DNA from: Thermaerobacter sp. PB12/4term
GTDB lineage: Bacteria; Bacillota; Sulfobacillia; Thermaerobacterales; Thermaerobacteraceae
NCBI RefSeq assembly: GCF_003403315.2
Contig: NZ_CP048407.1
Coordinates: 2,666,001-2,730,000, forward strand
Direction: 5' to 3'
Length of the DNA stretch: 64,000 nt
In this document: in pieces, positions 45,874-56,222 of the stretch
How positions within the stretch are numbered: position 1 is the stretch's first letter
Layout of the letters: each line of letters begins with the position of its first letter
Program-made: the position numbers and the translations under genes
The notes under the pieces: generated by a model
What the model saw: only the letters and a program-made list of their open reading frames with translations
Told to the model about the DNA's origin: nothing
Databases searched by the model: none

Positions 45874-46740
45874 TCAGGGCCTTTCCCGGGCCGCGGCCGG
45901 GGACAGCCCCAGGGCGGCCAGGAAGTCGTCCACCGTGATGATGCCCGGCGGCAGGCGCCACCCGCGCCGGCGCAAGCGGGCGGCCAGCTGGCCCATGGGG
46001 GGCGGCACCAGGCCCAGCCGTTCCAGCCAGGCGGGCCGGCCGAAGAGGTCCCGGGGCGCGCCGGTCGCCACGATCCGGCCCCGGTCCATCACCGCCACCC
46101 GCTGGGCCCGGGCCGCTTCTTCGAGGAAGTGGGTGATGAGGACCACGCTGATGCCCTTCTCCCGGTGGAGCCGGCCCACGGTGCCCAGCACCTCCGCCCG
46201 GCCGGCGGGGTCCAGCATGGCCGTGGCTTCGTCCAGCACCAGGCAGGCGGGTTCCATGGCCAGCATGCCGGCCAGGGCCACCCTTTGCTTCTGCCCGCCG
46301 GACAGGCGGTGGGGCGGGTCGGTCCGCCGCTCCCAAAGGCCGACCGCCTCCAGGGCGGCCCGCACCCGGCGCCGGATCTCCTCCCGGGGCAGGCCCAGGT
46401 TCTCGGGTCCGAGGGCCACGTCTTCCTCCACCGTGGGGGCCACCAGCTGGTTGTCCGGGTTCTGGAAGACCAGGCCCACCAGCCGGCGGATCTCCCAGCG
46501 GGCCTCGGGATCCGCCGTGGAATGGCCTGCCACCCGCACCTCGCCCCGGGTGGGCAGGATCAACCCGTTGAGCAGCCGGGCCAGGGTCGACTTCCCGGAT
46601 CCGTTGGCGCCGACCACCGCCAAAAACTCACCCCGGCGCACCTCGAGGTCGATGCCCCGCAGGGCTTCGACGGCGTCGGGTTGGCCGGGGTGGTACACGT
46701 AACTGACTTGCCGAACCTCGATCAGTGGTTCCCCCGTCAC
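45874..46740 (-). CDS. ecfA1: ECF transporter ATPase EcfA1
   Basis: Partner ABC ATPase, 288 residues: Walker A GANGSGKST, Q-loop FQNPDNQLV, signature RLSGGQKQRVALAG, Walker B LVLDEATAMLDP and ITHFLEEA. The EATAMLDP form marks the A1 paralogue. The GTG at 46740 is chosen because GGAGGG lies nine bases upstream; a GTG at 46788 that overlaps the rplQ stop by 4 bases would add 16 low-complexity residues. Confidence 0.93.
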   Translation of the reverse strand: MTGEPLIEVRQVSYVYHPGQPDAVEALRGIDLEVRRGEFLAVVGANGSGKSTLARLLNGLILPTRGEVRVAGHSTADPEARWEIRRLVGLVFQNPDNQLVAPTVEEDVALGPENLGLPREEIRRRVRAALEAVGLWERRTDPPHRLSGGQKQRVALAGMLAMEPACLVLDEATAMLDPAGRAEVLGTVGRLHREKGISVVLITHFLEEAARAQRVAVMDRGRIVATGAPRDLFGRPAWLERLGLVPPPMGQLAARLRRRGWRLPPGIITVDDFLAALGLSPAAARERP

Positions 46741-46784
46741 GGCGCCGGGCCCTCCACCGCCGCGCCGGGCCGGGCCACCGGGGC

Positions 46785-47126
46785 TCACACCAGCTCCAGA
46801 AGCGCCATGGGCGCGCCGTCGCCCCGGCGCGGCTCCAGCTTCAGGACGCGGGTGTAGCCGCCGGCCCGGTCGCTGTAGCGCGGTCCGATGACGTCAAACA
46901 GCTTCTTGACCACCTGCTTGTCGTAGAGCACCGCCAGCGCCTGGCGCCGGGCATGAAGGTCGCCGCGGCGGGCCAGGGTGATCAGGTGCTCGGCCAGCCG
47001 CTGGGCCTCCCGGGCCCGGGTCTCGGTGGTCTCGATCCGCTCGTGGATGAACAGCGACGTCACCAGGTTCCGGACCAGGGCCTGGCGCTGGTCCGTGGGC
47101 CGGTTCAACCGGGATTTGTGCGCCAT
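46785..47126 (-). CDS. rplQ: 50S ribosomal protein L17
   Basis: 113 residues. [24 protein letters not shown], a motif stretch typical of L17, and the C-terminal [14 protein letters not shown] are diagnostic. The ATG at 47126 is at the right distance from AGGAGGG; the ATG six bases upstream is too close to it. Last ribosomal gene of the alpha operon. Confidence 0.95.
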   Translation of the reverse strand: MAHKSRLNRPTDQRQALVRNLVTSLFIHERIETTETRAREAQRLAEHLITLARRGDLHARRQALAVLYDKQVVKKLFDVIGPRYSDRAGGYTRVLKLEPRRGDGAPMALLELV

Positions 47127-47175
47127 GATCATTCCCTCCTGCTGCCTGCCCCCGGCCGGTCCCAGGGCCGGGCCG

Positions 47176-48123
47176 TCAGTCCTCAGGCTGCTTCAGCGAC
47201 AGCCCCAGGGCAGCCAGCTTCTCCTCCACTTCCTCCAGCGACTTCTTGCCGAGGTTGCGCACCCGCATCATGTCCTCGGGGGTCTTCTCCACCAGCTCGC
47301 CGATGGTGTTGATGCCAGCCCGCTTCAGGCAGTTGTAGGAGCGCACCGAGAGGTCCAGCTCGTCGATGCTCATCTCCAGCAGCTTGGCGCGGGCATCGTC
47401 TTCCTTCTCGACGGCCGTCCCGGTGCCCCGCGCCTGGTCGGTCAGGGTGAGGAACAGGGCCAGGTGATCCGTCAGGATCTGGGCCGCCTGGCTGGCCGCC
47501 TCATCGGGCGCGATGGTGCCGTTGGTCCAGACCTCCAGGGTCAAACGGTCGTAGTCCGTCACCTTCCCCACCCGGGTGTTCTCCACCTGGAAGTTCACCT
47601 TACGGATGGGCGTGAAGATGGAATCGACGGGAATCACCCCGATGCTGCGGTCGGGGTCCTTGTTGCGGTCGGCCGGCACGTAACCGCGGCCCCTCTGCAC
47701 GGTCATCTCCATGAAGAGCCGGCCGTCGGGTTCCAGCGTGGCGATCAGGTGATCGCCGTTGACGATCTCCACGTCCGGCGGCGTGATGATGTCGGCCGCC
47801 CGCACCTCCCCCTCGCCCTGGGCCTCGATGCGCAGGACCTGGGGTTCGTCGGTATACATCTTGATGGCCAGTTCCTTCAGGTTGAGGATGATCTCCGTCG
47901 TATCCTCGACCACGCCCGGCAGGGTGGAGAACTCGTGCAGCACCCCTTCGATGCGCACGCTGGTGACCGCCGCGCCGGGCAAGGACGAAAGCAGGACCCG
48001 GCGCAGGGCATTGCCGAGGGTAATGCCGTACCCGCGCTCCAGCGGCTCGACGACGAACCGGCCGTACGTCCCGTCGTCGCTGAGCTCCACCGTTTGGATG
48101 GTCGGCTTCTCCATCTCGCTCAT
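47176..48123 (-). CDS. rpoA: RNA polymerase alpha subunit
   Basis: 315 residues. The N-terminal assembly domain shows [20 protein letters not shown], and the C-terminal domain shows [22 protein letters not shown], which contacts UP elements and activators. Normal length. rpsD does not lie between rpsK and this gene, as in many Firmicutes. Confidence 0.97.
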   Translation of the reverse strand: MSEMEKPTIQTVELSDDGTYGRFVVEPLERGYGITLGNALRRVLLSSLPGAAVTSVRIEGVLHEFSTLPGVVEDTTEIILNLKELAIKMYTDEPQVLRIEAQGEGEVRAADIITPPDVEIVNGDHLIATLEPDGRLFMEMTVQRGRGYVPADRNKDPDRSIGVIPVDSIFTPIRKVNFQVENTRVGKVTDYDRLTLEVWTNGTIAPDEAASQAAQILTDHLALFLTLTDQARGTGTAVEKEDDARAKLLEMSIDELDLSVRSYNCLKRAGINTIGELVEKTPEDMMRVRNLGKKSLEEVEEKLAALGLSLKQPED

Positions 48124-48169
48124 GGCTCCGCCCCTCCTGTCGAGCCGCCGACAGCGGGCCTGCGCCGGA

Positions 48170-48592
48170 TCAGACGCGGCGCCGCTTCGGCGGGCGGCAC
48201 CCGTTGTGGGGGATGGGGGTGACGTCCTTGATGGCGGTCACTTCCAGACCCGTGGCCTGCAGGGAGCGGATCGCCGCCTCGCGACCCGGACCAGGGCCCT
48301 TCACCCAAACCTCCACCTCGCGCATGCCGTGCTCCATGGCCTCGCGGGCCGCCTGCTCGGCGGCCAGCTGGGCCGCATAGGGCGTGCCCTTCTTCGACCC
48401 GGTGAAGCCGTTGGTCCCGCCCGACCCGAAGGCGATGGCGTTGCCCTGCAGGTCGGTGATGGTGACAATGGTGTTGTTGAAGGTCGACCGGATGTGGGCG
48501 ATACCCCGCTCCACGTTCTTCCGGTCCTTGCGGCGCAGCCGGGTTGCCGCCCCCCGGCGGCCACCCCGGCGCGGTGCGCCCGGTCGTGCCAT
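48170..48592 (-). CDS. rpsK: 30S ribosomal protein S11
   Basis: 140 residues. [33 protein letters not shown] and the end [13 protein letters not shown] are diagnostic. The Arg/Gly-rich N-terminus is slightly longer than in Bacillus. Confidence 0.96.
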   Translation of the reverse strand: MARPGAPRRGGRRGAATRLRRKDRKNVERGIAHIRSTFNNTIVTITDLQGNAIAFGSGGTNGFTGSKKGTPYAAQLAAEQAAREAMEHGMREVEVWVKGPGPGREAAIRSLQATGLEVTAIKDVTPIPHNGCRPPKRRRV

Positions 48593-48611
48593 GGGCCAGC
48601 CTCCTTAACCC

Positions 48612-48992
48612 TTACTTCTTGCCCGGCCGCTTCTTGCCGGCCACCGTGCGGCGCGGTCCCTTGCGCGTCCGGGCGTTGGTCTTGGTGCGCTGCCCGCGCA
48701 CCGGCAGGCCACGGCGGTGACGCAAGCCGCGGTAGCAGCCGATGTCCATCAGGCGCTTGATGTTGCGCTGGACCTCGCTGCGCAGCTCGCCCTCCACCTT
48801 GTAGTCCCGCTCGATGATGGCGCGCAGGCGGTTGATCTCGTCTTCCGTCAGATCCCGCACCCGGGTGTCGGGGTTCACCTGGGCCTTGGCCAGGATCTCC
48901 CGGCTGCGGGACAGGCCGATGCCATAAATATAAGGAAGCGCGTACTCGACGCGCTTGTCGCGCGGCAGGTCGACGCCTGCGATGCGGGCCAT
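48612..48992 (-). CDS. rpsM: 30S ribosomal protein S13
   Basis: 126 residues. [51 protein letters not shown]-type text in the head-contact region and a Lys-rich tail identify it. It lies 19 bases before rpsK. Confidence 0.97.
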   Translation of the reverse strand: MARIAGVDLPRDKRVEYALPYIYGIGLSRSREILAKAQVNPDTRVRDLTEDEINRLRAIIERDYKVEGELRSEVQRNIKRLMDIGCYRGLRHRRGLPVRGQRTKTNARTRKGPRRTVAGKKRPGKK

Positions 48993-49008
48993 CCGAACAC
49001 CTCCAGGC

Positions 49009-49122
49009 TTAACCCTGCACCTGCTTGTGCTTGGGGTTCTCGCAGATCACCCGCACCTTCCCCTTGCGGCGAATGATCTTGCACTTGTCGCAGATGCGCT
49101 TGACCGACGGACGGACCTTCAT
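49009..49122 (-). CDS. rpmJ: 50S ribosomal protein L36
   Basis: 37 residues beginning [15 protein letters not shown]. The zinc ligands C-x2-C, C and H are intact (CDKC, CENPKH), so this is the zinc-binding form. The ATG at 49122 has GAGGAGG 9 bases upstream; the longer open frame above it is not coding. Confidence 0.97.
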   Translation of the reverse strand: MKVRPSVKRICDKCKIIRRKGKVRVICENPKHKQVQG

Positions 49123-49215
49123 CGTAAAAGCCTCCTCGCAACTCCGCCCCGCAGGCGCGGGACGGAGCCGGCCCGGGCTGCGGTTCCCTTGCGTCACGGG
49201 TCGCGGCTGGCCGGA

Positions 49216-49440
49216 TCAACTCCGGTGGCGGTAGGTGATGCGCCCCCGGGTGAGATCGTATGGAGACAATTCCAGGGTTACGCGGTCGCCGGGCAAAATA
49301 CGGATGAAATGCATGCGGATCTTGCCCGAGACATGGGCCATGACTTTATGGCCATTATCCAATTCTACACGAAACATCCCGTTAGGCAAGGGCTCCACCA
49401 CGGTCCCCTGGACCTCCACCACGTTCTCCTTGCGTGCCAC
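49216..49440 (-). CDS. infA: Translation initiation factor IF-1
   Basis: 74 residues, one S1-like OB fold: [40 protein letters not shown] and LTRGRITYR are the classic segments. The GTG at 49440 follows GGTGAGG. It lies 4 bases after the KOW protein gene. Confidence 0.97.
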   Translation of the reverse strand: MARKENVVEVQGTVVEPLPNGMFRVELDNGHKVMAHVSGKIRMHFIRILPGDRVTLELSPYDLTRGRITYRHRS

Positions 49441-49444
49441 GGCC

Positions 49445-49762
49445 TCACCCCCCTTGCGCCTCCGGCTTCTCGTCCGCGCTGTCCTTCTCCCCGAAGTATT
49501 GGGCCACCAGGCCGCTTAGCGCCCGGCGGAGCTCGGAATTGCTGGGCCGCTGGCCGGCCTCCAGACGCTGGCGGATCTCTTCCGCCCAGGCGCGATGGAA
49601 GACCAGGTGGCGCACGTTCTTCCGCTTCGGCCGGTCCGCCGGGCGCAGGTCGCCGTCGGCCACCAGGACGAACCGGTCATCCAGGACGCCCACCACCAGG
49701 TACGGGCGCCCCTGGTCGCGCCCGGCGCGGGATGTGACCAGTTGCCCGATGGACTGGTGCAC
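49445..49762 (-). CDS. KOW-domain RNA-binding protein (L14e-like)
   Basis: 105 residues. The N-terminal ~50 resemble the KOW/L14e-type domain ([39 protein letters not shown]); the C-terminal part is charged and helical. A gene of this kind between map and infA is a conserved Firmicute feature (ybzG position in Bacillus). Its exact role is not settled. The GTG at 49762 has GGAGGTGG upstream, and a good promoter stands right before it. Confidence 0.82.
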   Translation of the reverse strand: MHQSIGQLVTSRAGRDQGRPYLVVGVLDDRFVLVADGDLRPADRPKRKNVRHLVFHRAWAEEIRQRLEAGQRPSNSELRRALSGLVAQYFGEKDSADEKPEAQGG

Positions 49763-49782
49763 GGAGCCACCTCCGGCCACAA

Positions 49783-49811
49783 TTTATAGTATGGCCAGGC
49801 CGTTGCCTCAA
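49783..49811 (-). promoter_or_regulatory. Promoter of the KOW-infA-rpmJ-rpsM-rpsK-rpoA operon
   Basis: TTGAGG (49811-49806), 17-base spacer, TATAAA (49788-49783) on the minus strand, in the 84-base gap after map. The start site would be only about 14 bases before the KOW gene start. Confidence 0.75.
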
Positions 49812-49846
49812 GATTCCGGTCCTGGCCGCCATTGTCGGTATGCGGT

Positions 49847-50602
49847 TCAGAAGGCACCGCCCGTCAGGACCTCCGGCTCGCCGCCGGTGATCAGCACCGT
49901 ATGCTCGAAATGGGCGGACAGGCTGCCGTCGGCGGTGCGCACCGTCCAGCCGTCGGGGTCCGTCCGGACCGCGTGGCCACCGGCGTTGACCATGGGCTCG
50001 ATGGCGATCACCAGGCCGGGCCGCAGGCGCAGGCCGGTGCCGGGCCGCCCGTAATTGGGCACCTGGGGATCTTCGTGCATGGCCCGCCCGATGCCGTGGC
50101 CGGCATAGTCCCGGACCACGGAGAAGCCCGCGGCCTCCACGTACTCCTGCACGGCATACCCGATGTCGCCCAGCCGGTTGCCGGCGCGGGCGGCGGCGAT
50201 CCCCCGGGCCAGGGATTCCCGGGTGACCTCCAGCAGCCGCCGGGCTTCGGGGGAAACCTCTCCCACCGCGAAGGTGGCGGCCGAGTCGCCGTAGTAGCCG
50301 TGGTAGCGCGCGCCCACGTCGATGGAGACCAGGTCCCCTTCCCGGATCACCCGGTGGGGGCTGGGGATGCCGTGGACCACCTCATCGTTGATGGACGTGC
50401 AGATGCTGGCCGGAAAGCCCTGATAGCCCTTGAAGGCCGGCTCCGCCCCCGCCTCCCGGATCAGGCGCTCGGCCAGCCGGTCCAGCTCTGCCGTGGTGAT
50501 CCCCGGGCGTAGGGCAGCCGCCAGTTCCCTCAGGACGGCGGCCACGACCCGCCCCGCCTCCCGCATGTACCGGATCTCCCGCTCCGACTTGAGCTCGATC
50601 AT
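49847..50602 (-). CDS. map: Methionine aminopeptidase
   Basis: Removes initiator Met from nascent proteins; a type I enzyme of 251 residues. Metal ligands appear in [45 protein letters not shown] and the C-terminal FEHTVLIT. The ATG at 50602 overlaps the adk stop by 4 bases. Confidence 0.96.
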   Translation of the reverse strand: MIELKSEREIRYMREAGRVVAAVLRELAAALRPGITTAELDRLAERLIREAGAEPAFKGYQGFPASICTSINDEVVHGIPSPHRVIREGDLVSIDVGARYHGYYGDSAATFAVGEVSPEARRLLEVTRESLARGIAAARAGNRLGDIGYAVQEYVEAAGFSVVRDYAGHGIGRAMHEDPQVPNYGRPGTGLRLRPGLVIAIEPMVNAGGHAVRTDPDGWTVRTADGSLSAHFEHTVLITGGEPEVLTGGAF

Positions 50603-51249
50603 GCGCCAACCCCCGTGATCCGGGCGATCTCCGCTTCCACCGCGTCGATGGGCTGGCCCGCGTCCAAGGTGTGCAGAAGGCCGGCCTCCCGGTAGTAGCG
50701 GACCAGGGGTTCCGTCTGCTGGCGGTATACCGCCAGCCGCTGCCGCACCGTCTCCTCCCGGTCGTCGGAGCGCTGCACCAGCTCCGCACCGCAGCGATCG
50801 CAGCGCCCCTCCACCTGCGGCGGCTCGAAGCGGACGTGATAGGTCGCTCCACAGGCGGGGCAGACGCGCCGGCCGCTGAGGCGCTCCACCACCACCGCAT
50901 CGGGCACGTCGAAGTACAGGACCCCGTCCAGGCGGACACCCAGCCCTGCCAGCACCTCGTTGAGGCCTTCCGCCTGGGGCACGGTGCGCGGGAACCCGTC
51001 CAGCAGGAACCCGTTGCGGCAGTCGGGCTGCGCCAGCCGCTCCCGGACCAGGCCCAGGGTCACCTCATCGGGCACCAGCTGGCCCGCCTCCATGTAGCGC
51101 TTGGCTTCCAGCCCCAGCGGCGTCCCTTCCCGCACCGCAGCGCGGAACATGTCCCCCGTGGCGATCTGGGGCACGCCGGCCCGCTGGGCCAGGCGCGCCG
51201 CCTGGGTTCCCTTCCCCGCGCCAGGCGGGCCCAGAAAGATCCAGCGCAC
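50599..51249 (-). CDS. adk: Adenylate kinase, zinc-lid type
   Basis: Balances AMP, ADP and ATP. 216 residues with P-loop [11 protein letters not shown], the NMP-binding segment [10 protein letters not shown] and [11 protein letters not shown]. The lid has two Cys pairs (CPACG and CDRCG) that should hold a structural zinc, common in Gram-positive enzymes. The GTG at 51249 follows GGGGAGGGG; the open frame above it is low-complexity. secY ends 291 bases upstream. Confidence 0.96.
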   Translation of the reverse strand: MRWIFLGPPGAGKGTQAARLAQRAGVPQIATGDMFRAAVREGTPLGLEAKRYMEAGQLVPDEVTLGLVRERLAQPDCRNGFLLDGFPRTVPQAEGLNEVLAGLGVRLDGVLYFDVPDAVVVERLSGRRVCPACGATYHVRFEPPQVEGRCDRCGAELVQRSDDREETVRQRLAVYRQQTEPLVRYYREAGLLHTLDAGQPIDAVEAEIARITGVGA

Positions 51250-51540
51250 GTTACCCCTCCCCACCAGGGCCCCTACCAGGCCCCGCCGGCGACCCGCCGG
51301 GTTCCCGCCGCCGGGCGCCGGGCGTCCTGCTTCAGCCGATCCCGGCCGGCTTCCAACCGGCCTTTCCTGCCCCAACCACCGCTCCACCGGACTCGTCACC
51401 CGCCGGGGGGACGGCGCCGCCCCCGGCCCCCGCCGGCGGGGTACCGCCGGCTACGGCCCCGCCGGCCCGCGCCACCCCGGCAGCGGCCACCGCGTCCGGC
51501 AAGGGCCGAGGCCCGGGCCGGTTCCACCGGCCGGCGGGCC

Positions 51541-52809
51541 TCAGCGCTTCATGAAGCCCTGGTACTGGCGCATCAGCAGGTGGGCTTCGATCTGCTTCAT
51601 GGTCTCCAGAGCGACGCCCACCACGATGAGCAGGGCCGTTCCGCCAAAGTATATGGATGCGATGTTGGTCACGCCCCGCACCAGGAGGGGCAGGACGGAG
51701 ATCAGCGCCAGGAACAGCGCGCCGAAGACGGTGATGCGGGTGACCACCCGGGCCAGGTACTCCGCCGTCGGCCGGCCCGGCCGCAGGCCGGGGATGTAAC
51801 CGCCGTACTTGCGCAGGTTGTCGGCAATGTCCTGGGGGTTGAACGTGATGGCCGTGTAGAAGAACGTGAAGCCCACGATCAACCAGAAGTACACCGCGGT
51901 GTTGAGCGGCGTCCCCCAGTCGAACCACCGCGCCAGGAACTGGGCCCAGCCCGCCCGCGGGAAGAACCCGGCCACCGTCAGGGGCAGGCCGACCAGCGAG
52001 GCGGCGAAGATCACAGGGATCACCCCGGCCTGGTTCACCCGGATGGGGATGTGGGTGCTCTGGCCGCCGTAGATGCGCCGGCCCACCACCCGCTTGGCGT
52101 ACTGCACGGGGATCCGCCGCTGGCCCTCGGTCACCCAGACCACGGCCACGATGACCACCAGCCCCAGGATCACCAGCAGGAGGATCTGGAACAGGTTGAC
52201 GGACCCGGCCCGCCACATCTCGGCCAGGGTGACCAGCCCGTGGGGCAGGCGGGAGACGATGCCGGCAAAGATCAGCAGGCTGATCCCGTTGCCGATGCCC
52301 TTGTCGGTGATCTGCTCGCCGACCCACATCAAAAGGACGGTGCCGGCCGTCAGGGTGATGGCCACCACCGCCATGCCGGGCAGGCCCGGCCATTCCAGGG
52401 CCCCGGCCCGGTTGAGGTAGAAGGCGATGCCGCCGGCCTGCAGCAAGGCCATGACCACGGTGCCGTACCGGGTGAGCTGGGTGAGCTTGCGGCGACCCTC
52501 CTCGCCCTCCTTGGCCAGTTCCTCCAGCCGGGGGATCACCACCGTCAGCAGCTGGACGATGATGGACGAGTTGATGTAGGGCGTGATGCTCATGGCGAAC
52601 ACCGAGACGGTGGCCAGGGCGCCGCCCGCGAACAGGTCCAGCAGCTGGAAGATCGAGCCCGTGGCGAAGAGCGGCGCCACCCGCTCGGCAATCACGCCAG
52701 GGGTGGGCACGTGGACCCCCAGCCGGAAGACCAGCAGCATGGCCAGGGTGAACAGGATGCGCCCGCGCAGGTCCTCGATCTTGACGGCCCGGCCCAGGTT
52801 GGCCAGCAT
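51541..52809 (-). CDS. secY: Preprotein translocase subunit SecY
   Basis: 422 residues, ten membrane helices. Starts with the DLRGRILFTLAMLLVFRLG region; contains INSSIIVQLLTVVIP plug-side text, the cytoplasmic loop RRIPVQYAKRVVGRR and PGLRPGRPTAEYL, all typical. The ATG lies one base after the rplO stop. Confidence 0.97.
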   Translation of the reverse strand: MLANLGRAVKIEDLRGRILFTLAMLLVFRLGVHVPTPGVIAERVAPLFATGSIFQLLDLFAGGALATVSVFAMSITPYINSSIIVQLLTVVIPRLEELAKEGEEGRRKLTQLTRYGTVVMALLQAGGIAFYLNRAGALEWPGLPGMAVVAITLTAGTVLLMWVGEQITDKGIGNGISLLIFAGIVSRLPHGLVTLAEMWRAGSVNLFQILLLVILGLVVIVAVVWVTEGQRRIPVQYAKRVVGRRIYGGQSTHIPIRVNQAGVIPVIFAASLVGLPLTVAGFFPRAGWAQFLARWFDWGTPLNTAVYFWLIVGFTFFYTAITFNPQDIADNLRKYGGYIPGLRPGRPTAEYLARVVTRITVFGALFLALISVLPLLVRGVTNIASIYFGGTALLIVVGVALETMKQIEAHLLMRQYQGFMKR

Positions 52810-52810
52810 T

Positions 52811-53257
52811 TCAGATCACCTCGGCCCGGCCGCCCGCCTGCTCGATCTTGGCGCGAGCCGACGCGCTGAACTTGTGGACCCGCACCGTGAGGGCCACCTT
52901 GAGCTCGCCGTCACCCAGGATCTTGATGCCGTCCCGGGCATCCTTGACGATGCCCCGCTCCTGCAACAGCTCCGGGGTGACCTCGGTGCCCGGCTCGAAC
53001 CGGTTCAGCGTCTCCACGTTCACCACGGCGTATTCCTTCTTGAAGGGCGCGTTGGTGAAGCCCCGCTTGGGGATGCGCCGCTGCAGGGGCATCTGGCCGC
53101 CTTCGAAGCCTGGCCCCTTGGCGCCGCCCGACCGGGCCTTCTGGCCCTTGGTACCGCGGCCCGCCGTCTTCCCATGGCCCGAACCGATCCCGCGGCCCAC
53201 CCGCTTGGGGCGGTGCCGGGCGCCGGGTGCGGGCCTCAGCTCATGCAATCCCGCCAT
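52811..53257 (-). CDS. rplO: 50S ribosomal protein L15
   Basis: 148 residues. The Gly/Arg-rich N-terminus ([21 protein letters not shown]), [18 protein letters not shown] and the C-terminal [15 protein letters not shown] are diagnostic. The gene normally before it, rpmD (L30), is absent. Confidence 0.97.
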   Translation of the reverse strand: MAGLHELRPAPGARHRPKRVGRGIGSGHGKTAGRGTKGQKARSGGAKGPGFEGGQMPLQRRIPKRGFTNAPFKKEYAVVNVETLNRFEPGTEVTPELLQERGIVKDARDGIKILGDGELKVALTVRVHKFSASARAKIEQAGGRAEVI

Positions 53258-53292
53258 GCTTCCAACCCCCGTCGTCCGGACTCAAAGCCGGC

Positions 53293-53319
53293 CCGCGCCG
53301 GCCGGACGAACCGGCGCGG
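53293..53319. repeat. Inverted repeat in the empty rpmD slot
   Basis: CCGCGCCGG (53293-53301) and CCGGCGCGG (53311-53319) make a perfect 9-bp stem with a 9-base loop in the 91-base rpsE-rplO gap. It may act as an mRNA hairpin that insulates or attenuates downstream genes. Confidence 0.5.
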
Positions 53320-53348
53320 ATCGCGGGTGAACCCCGGCTGCGCAAGCC

Positions 53349-53858
53349 TCAGCCGATCAGCTGCTCGACGGGCTTGCCCCGCAGCCGGGCCACTTCCTCG
53401 GCGCTGCGCAGGGACTTGAGACCTTCCATGGTGGCGTACACCACGTTGGCCGGGTTGCTGGAGCCCAGGGACTTGGTCAGCACATCGCGAATCCCCGCCA
53501 GCTCCAGCACCGCCCGCACGGCGCCGCCGGCGATGACCCCCGTGCCCGGGGCCGCCGGCTTCATCAGCACGCGCCCCGCGCCAAACTCGCCCACCACGGG
53601 ATGCGGGATGGTGGTGCCGACCCGGGGCACTTCGATCATGCTCTTCTTCGCCTTCTGCACCGCCTTGCGGATGGCGTCGGGAATCTCGGCCGCCTTGCCC
53701 ATGCCGACGCCCACCCGGCCGTTGCCGTCGCCGACCACCACCAGGGCGCTGAAGTTGAAGCGCCGGCCACCCTTGACCACCTTGGCCACGCGGTTGATGG
53801 CGACCAGCCGCTCCTGCAGCTCGTCCCCGTCCTGCTGCCGCCTGCGATGACGCGCCAC
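53349..53858 (-). CDS. rpsE: 30S ribosomal protein S5
   Basis: 169 residues. [36 protein letters not shown] and [15 protein letters not shown] are diagnostic. The GTG at 53858 has AAAGGAGG upstream. Confidence 0.97.
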   Translation of the reverse strand: MARHRRRQQDGDELQERLVAINRVAKVVKGGRRFNFSALVVVGDGNGRVGVGMGKAAEIPDAIRKAVQKAKKSMIEVPRVGTTIPHPVVGEFGAGRVLMKPAAPGTGVIAGGAVRAVLELAGIRDVLTKSLGSSNPANVVYATMEGLKSLRSAEEVARLRGKPVEQLIG

Positions 53859-53885
53859 GCCGTCCCCTCCTTTCCCTGCGGAGCC

Positions 53886-54269
53886 TTAGAAGTCCAGACC
53901 CGCTTCCCGGGCCGCCTCCGCCAGGGCCTTGACCCGGCCGTGATACTTGTAGCCGCCGCGATCGAAGACCACCTTGGTGATACCCCGGGCCAGGGCCCGC
54001 TGGGCGATGGCCCTCCCGACCACCTTGGCCGCCTCCACGTTGCCGCCGTAGCCTCCCACCGCTTCGCGGAGCTCCGGTTCCACCGTCGAAGCGGCGACCA
54101 GGGTGACGCCCGCTTCGTCGTCGATCACCTGGGCGTAGATGTGCTTCAGGCTCCGGAAGACGTTGAGGCGCGGGCGCTCGGCCGTTCCGAGGACCTTCTT
54201 GCGAACCCGCCGGTGCCGGCGGTCGCGGGCTTCCTCGCGCGTCTTGGGCTTCCGCGCCATTTCGGACAC
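53886..54269 (-). CDS. rplR: 50S ribosomal protein L18
   Basis: 127 residues. [31 protein letters not shown] and [26 protein letters not shown]-type ending are typical of this 5S rRNA-binding protein. GTG at 54269 or ATG at 54260 could start it; the ribosome site AAGGA favours the GTG. Confidence 0.96.
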   Translation of the reverse strand: MSEMARKPKTREEARDRRHRRVRKKVLGTAERPRLNVFRSLKHIYAQVIDDEAGVTLVAASTVEPELREAVGGYGGNVEAAKVVGRAIAQRALARGITKVVFDRGGYKYHGRVKALAEAAREAGLDF

Positions 54270-54349
54270 CCCGTTCCTTCAATTGCTGAGCCTCGTCGGC
54301 GTGAGCCTGCTGAACCTCGTCTGCATGGGCCCTTGGTGCCTGGGCAGCC

Positions 54350-54898
54350 TTACTTGCCGGTCTTCGCCGGCCGCAGGGCCACCCGCTCGTCGGTGTACCG
54401 GATGCCCCGGGGCCCGTCGGCGTACCGGAACCGGCTGAGAGGCCGCTTGGCCCGGATGGTGGCCGCCACGTTGCCCACCAGTTCCTTGTCGATGCCCCGG
54501 ACCACCACGGTGTTGGCCGCCGGGACGTCGATCTCGATGCCCTCCGGCGGCGTGTACTCCACCGGGTGCGAGTAGCCCAGGCTCATGACCAGCTTCCGCC
54601 CCTGCTTGGTGGCGCGGTAGCCGGTCCCCTCCAGGGTGAGGGAACGCTCGTAACCCTGGGTCACGCCGGTCACCATGTTGGCCAGCAGGGTGCGGAAAAG
54701 GCCGTGCAGTGCCCGGCGCTCCCGCTCGTCGTCCTGGCGGCGCACCTCCACCGTGCCGTCTTCGATCACCACGTCCAGGCCGGCGGGGATGGTGCGCTCC
54801 AGTTCACCCTTGGGGCCCTTGACCCGCACCACGTTCCCCTGGACGGTCACCTGGACCCCCTGGGGAATGGGGATGGGCTTCTTGCCAACCCGCGACAC
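54350..54898 (-). CDS. rplF: 50S ribosomal protein L6
   Basis: 182 residues from the GTG at 54898, which gives the canonical SRVGKKPIPIPQGV start with GGGAGG 7 bases upstream; a GTG nine bases earlier is unlikely. GYSHPVEYTPPEGI and VAATIRAKRPLSRF-type C-terminal text fit L6. Confidence 0.96.
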   Translation of the reverse strand: MSRVGKKPIPIPQGVQVTVQGNVVRVKGPKGELERTIPAGLDVVIEDGTVEVRRQDDERERRALHGLFRTLLANMVTGVTQGYERSLTLEGTGYRATKQGRKLVMSLGYSHPVEYTPPEGIEIDVPAANTVVVRGIDKELVGNVAATIRAKRPLSRFRYADGPRGIRYTDERVALRPAKTGK

Positions 54899-54937
54899 GC
54901 AATCCACCTCCCGCTGCCAGATTCCCGCGCCGGGCCC

Positions 54938-55336
54938 TTACCAGATGTAGCACAGCACCTCGCCGCCGACGCCCTCCGCCCGGGCTTGCTTGTCGGTCAT
55001 GATGCCCCGGGAGGTGGAGAGCACCGCGATGCCGAGCCCGCCCAGCACCCGCGGGATCTGGTCCTTGCGGGCATAGATCCGCCGCCCGGGCCGGGAGATG
55101 CGCTTGAGCCCCTGGATGACCCGCTTCTTGCCCGGACCGTACTTGAGGAAGATGCGGATCACCCCCTGCTTGCCGTCATCGATCCGCTGGTAGTCGTGGA
55201 TGAACCCTTCCTGCTTCAAGATGTCCGCGATGGCTCGCTTGATCTTGGACCCCGGCACGTCGACCCGCTCATGCCCCACGGTGTACGCGTTGCGGATCCG
55301 CGCCAGCATATCCGCGATGGGGTCGGTCATGGTCAT
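54938..55336 (-). CDS. rpsH: 30S ribosomal protein S8
   Basis: 132 residues. [31 protein letters not shown] and [15 protein letters not shown] are diagnostic. ATG at 55336 or 55330. An rRNA-binding protein that is a feedback regulator of spc operons in other bacteria; no operator could be identified here by eye. Confidence 0.97.
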   Translation of the reverse strand: MTMTDPIADMLARIRNAYTVGHERVDVPGSKIKRAIADILKQEGFIHDYQRIDDGKQGVIRIFLKYGPGKKRVIQGLKRISRPGRRIYARKDQIPRVLGGLGIAVLSTSRGIMTDKQARAEGVGGEVLCYIW

Positions 55337-55369
55337 GGGCAGAACCCCCTTTCCCGCTACGCCGGGAGC

Positions 55370-55555
55370 TCACCAGCTGGCCTTCTTCACGCCCGGGATC
55401 TCGCCGCGGTGGGCCAGCTGCCGGAAGCAGTGCCGGCACAGGCCGAAGCGCCGCATGTAGCCGCGGGGCCGGCCGCAGATCCGGCAGCGGTTGCGCCGGC
55501 GCACGGCGAACTTGGGCTCGCGGCTGGCCTTGACGATCAGCGCCTTGCGCGCCAT
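55370..55555 (-). CDS. rpsN: 30S ribosomal protein S14, zinc type (Z)
   Basis: 61 residues with C-x2-C (CRICG) and C-x2-C (CRHCF) zinc ligands, the short type Z form. Ends KKASW as usual. It lies between rplE and rpsH in the normal order. Confidence 0.97.
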   Translation of the reverse strand: MARKALIVKASREPKFAVRRRNRCRICGRPRGYMRRFGLCRHCFRQLAHRGEIPGVKKASW

Positions 55556-55567
55556 GAAGCCACCTCC

Positions 55568-56119
55568 TCACTGGCGGAATGGCAGGCCCAGCAGGCGCAG
55601 CAGCTCCCGCGCCTCCTCGTCGGTCTTGGCCGTGGTCACGATGGTCACGTCCATGCCCCGGACCTTTTCGATGTCGTCGTAGTCGATCTCGGGGAAGATC
55701 AGCTGCTCCCGCAGCCCCAGGGAGTAGTTCCCACGCCCGTCAAAGCTGTCGGGCGAGAGGCCGCGAAAGTCGCGCACCCGGGGCAGCGCCAAGAAGATCA
55801 GCCGGGTCAGGAAGTCCCACATCCGCTGCTTGCGCAGGGTCACCTTGCAGCCGATGGGCATCCCCGCCCGCACCTTGAAGGCGGAGATCGACTTCTTGGC
55901 CCGGGTCACCATGGGCCGCTGCCCCGTGATCAGGGCCAGCTCCTTCACTGCCGAGTCCAAGAGCTTCGGGTTCTGGATGGCGTCCCCCACGCCCATGTTG
56001 ATGACGACCTTCTCGATGCGGGGGACCTCCATGATGCTCCTGTACCCGAAGCGCTGCATCAGCGCCGGGACGACTTCCTTCTCGTACTTCTCCTTCAGGT
56101 TGGTCACCACGGTGGCCAT
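55568..56119 (-). CDS. rplE: 50S ribosomal protein L5
   Basis: 183 residues. [45 protein letters not shown] and the C-terminal [15 protein letters not shown]-type segment are characteristic of this 5S rRNA-binding protein. Confidence 0.97.
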   Translation of the reverse strand: MATVVTNLKEKYEKEVVPALMQRFGYRSIMEVPRIEKVVINMGVGDAIQNPKLLDSAVKELALITGQRPMVTRAKKSISAFKVRAGMPIGCKVTLRKQRMWDFLTRLIFLALPRVRDFRGLSPDSFDGRGNYSLGLREQLIFPEIDYDDIEKVRGMDVTIVTTAKTDEEARELLRLLGLPFRQ

Positions 56120-56222
56120 GGTCGTACCCTCCCGTGCCGGCGCCGCGCCGGTCCCTGCCGGCCGTTCGCGCCGGTCTCGCTGCTGCCCTTGCGGACGAAG
56201 CCGGCCGGGCCGGGGCAGGGCC

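Noticed and set aside
53258-53348. Cryptic rpmD between rpsE and rplO
   Set aside because: 91 bases cannot hold the ~60-codon L30 gene and no frame has L30 motifs.
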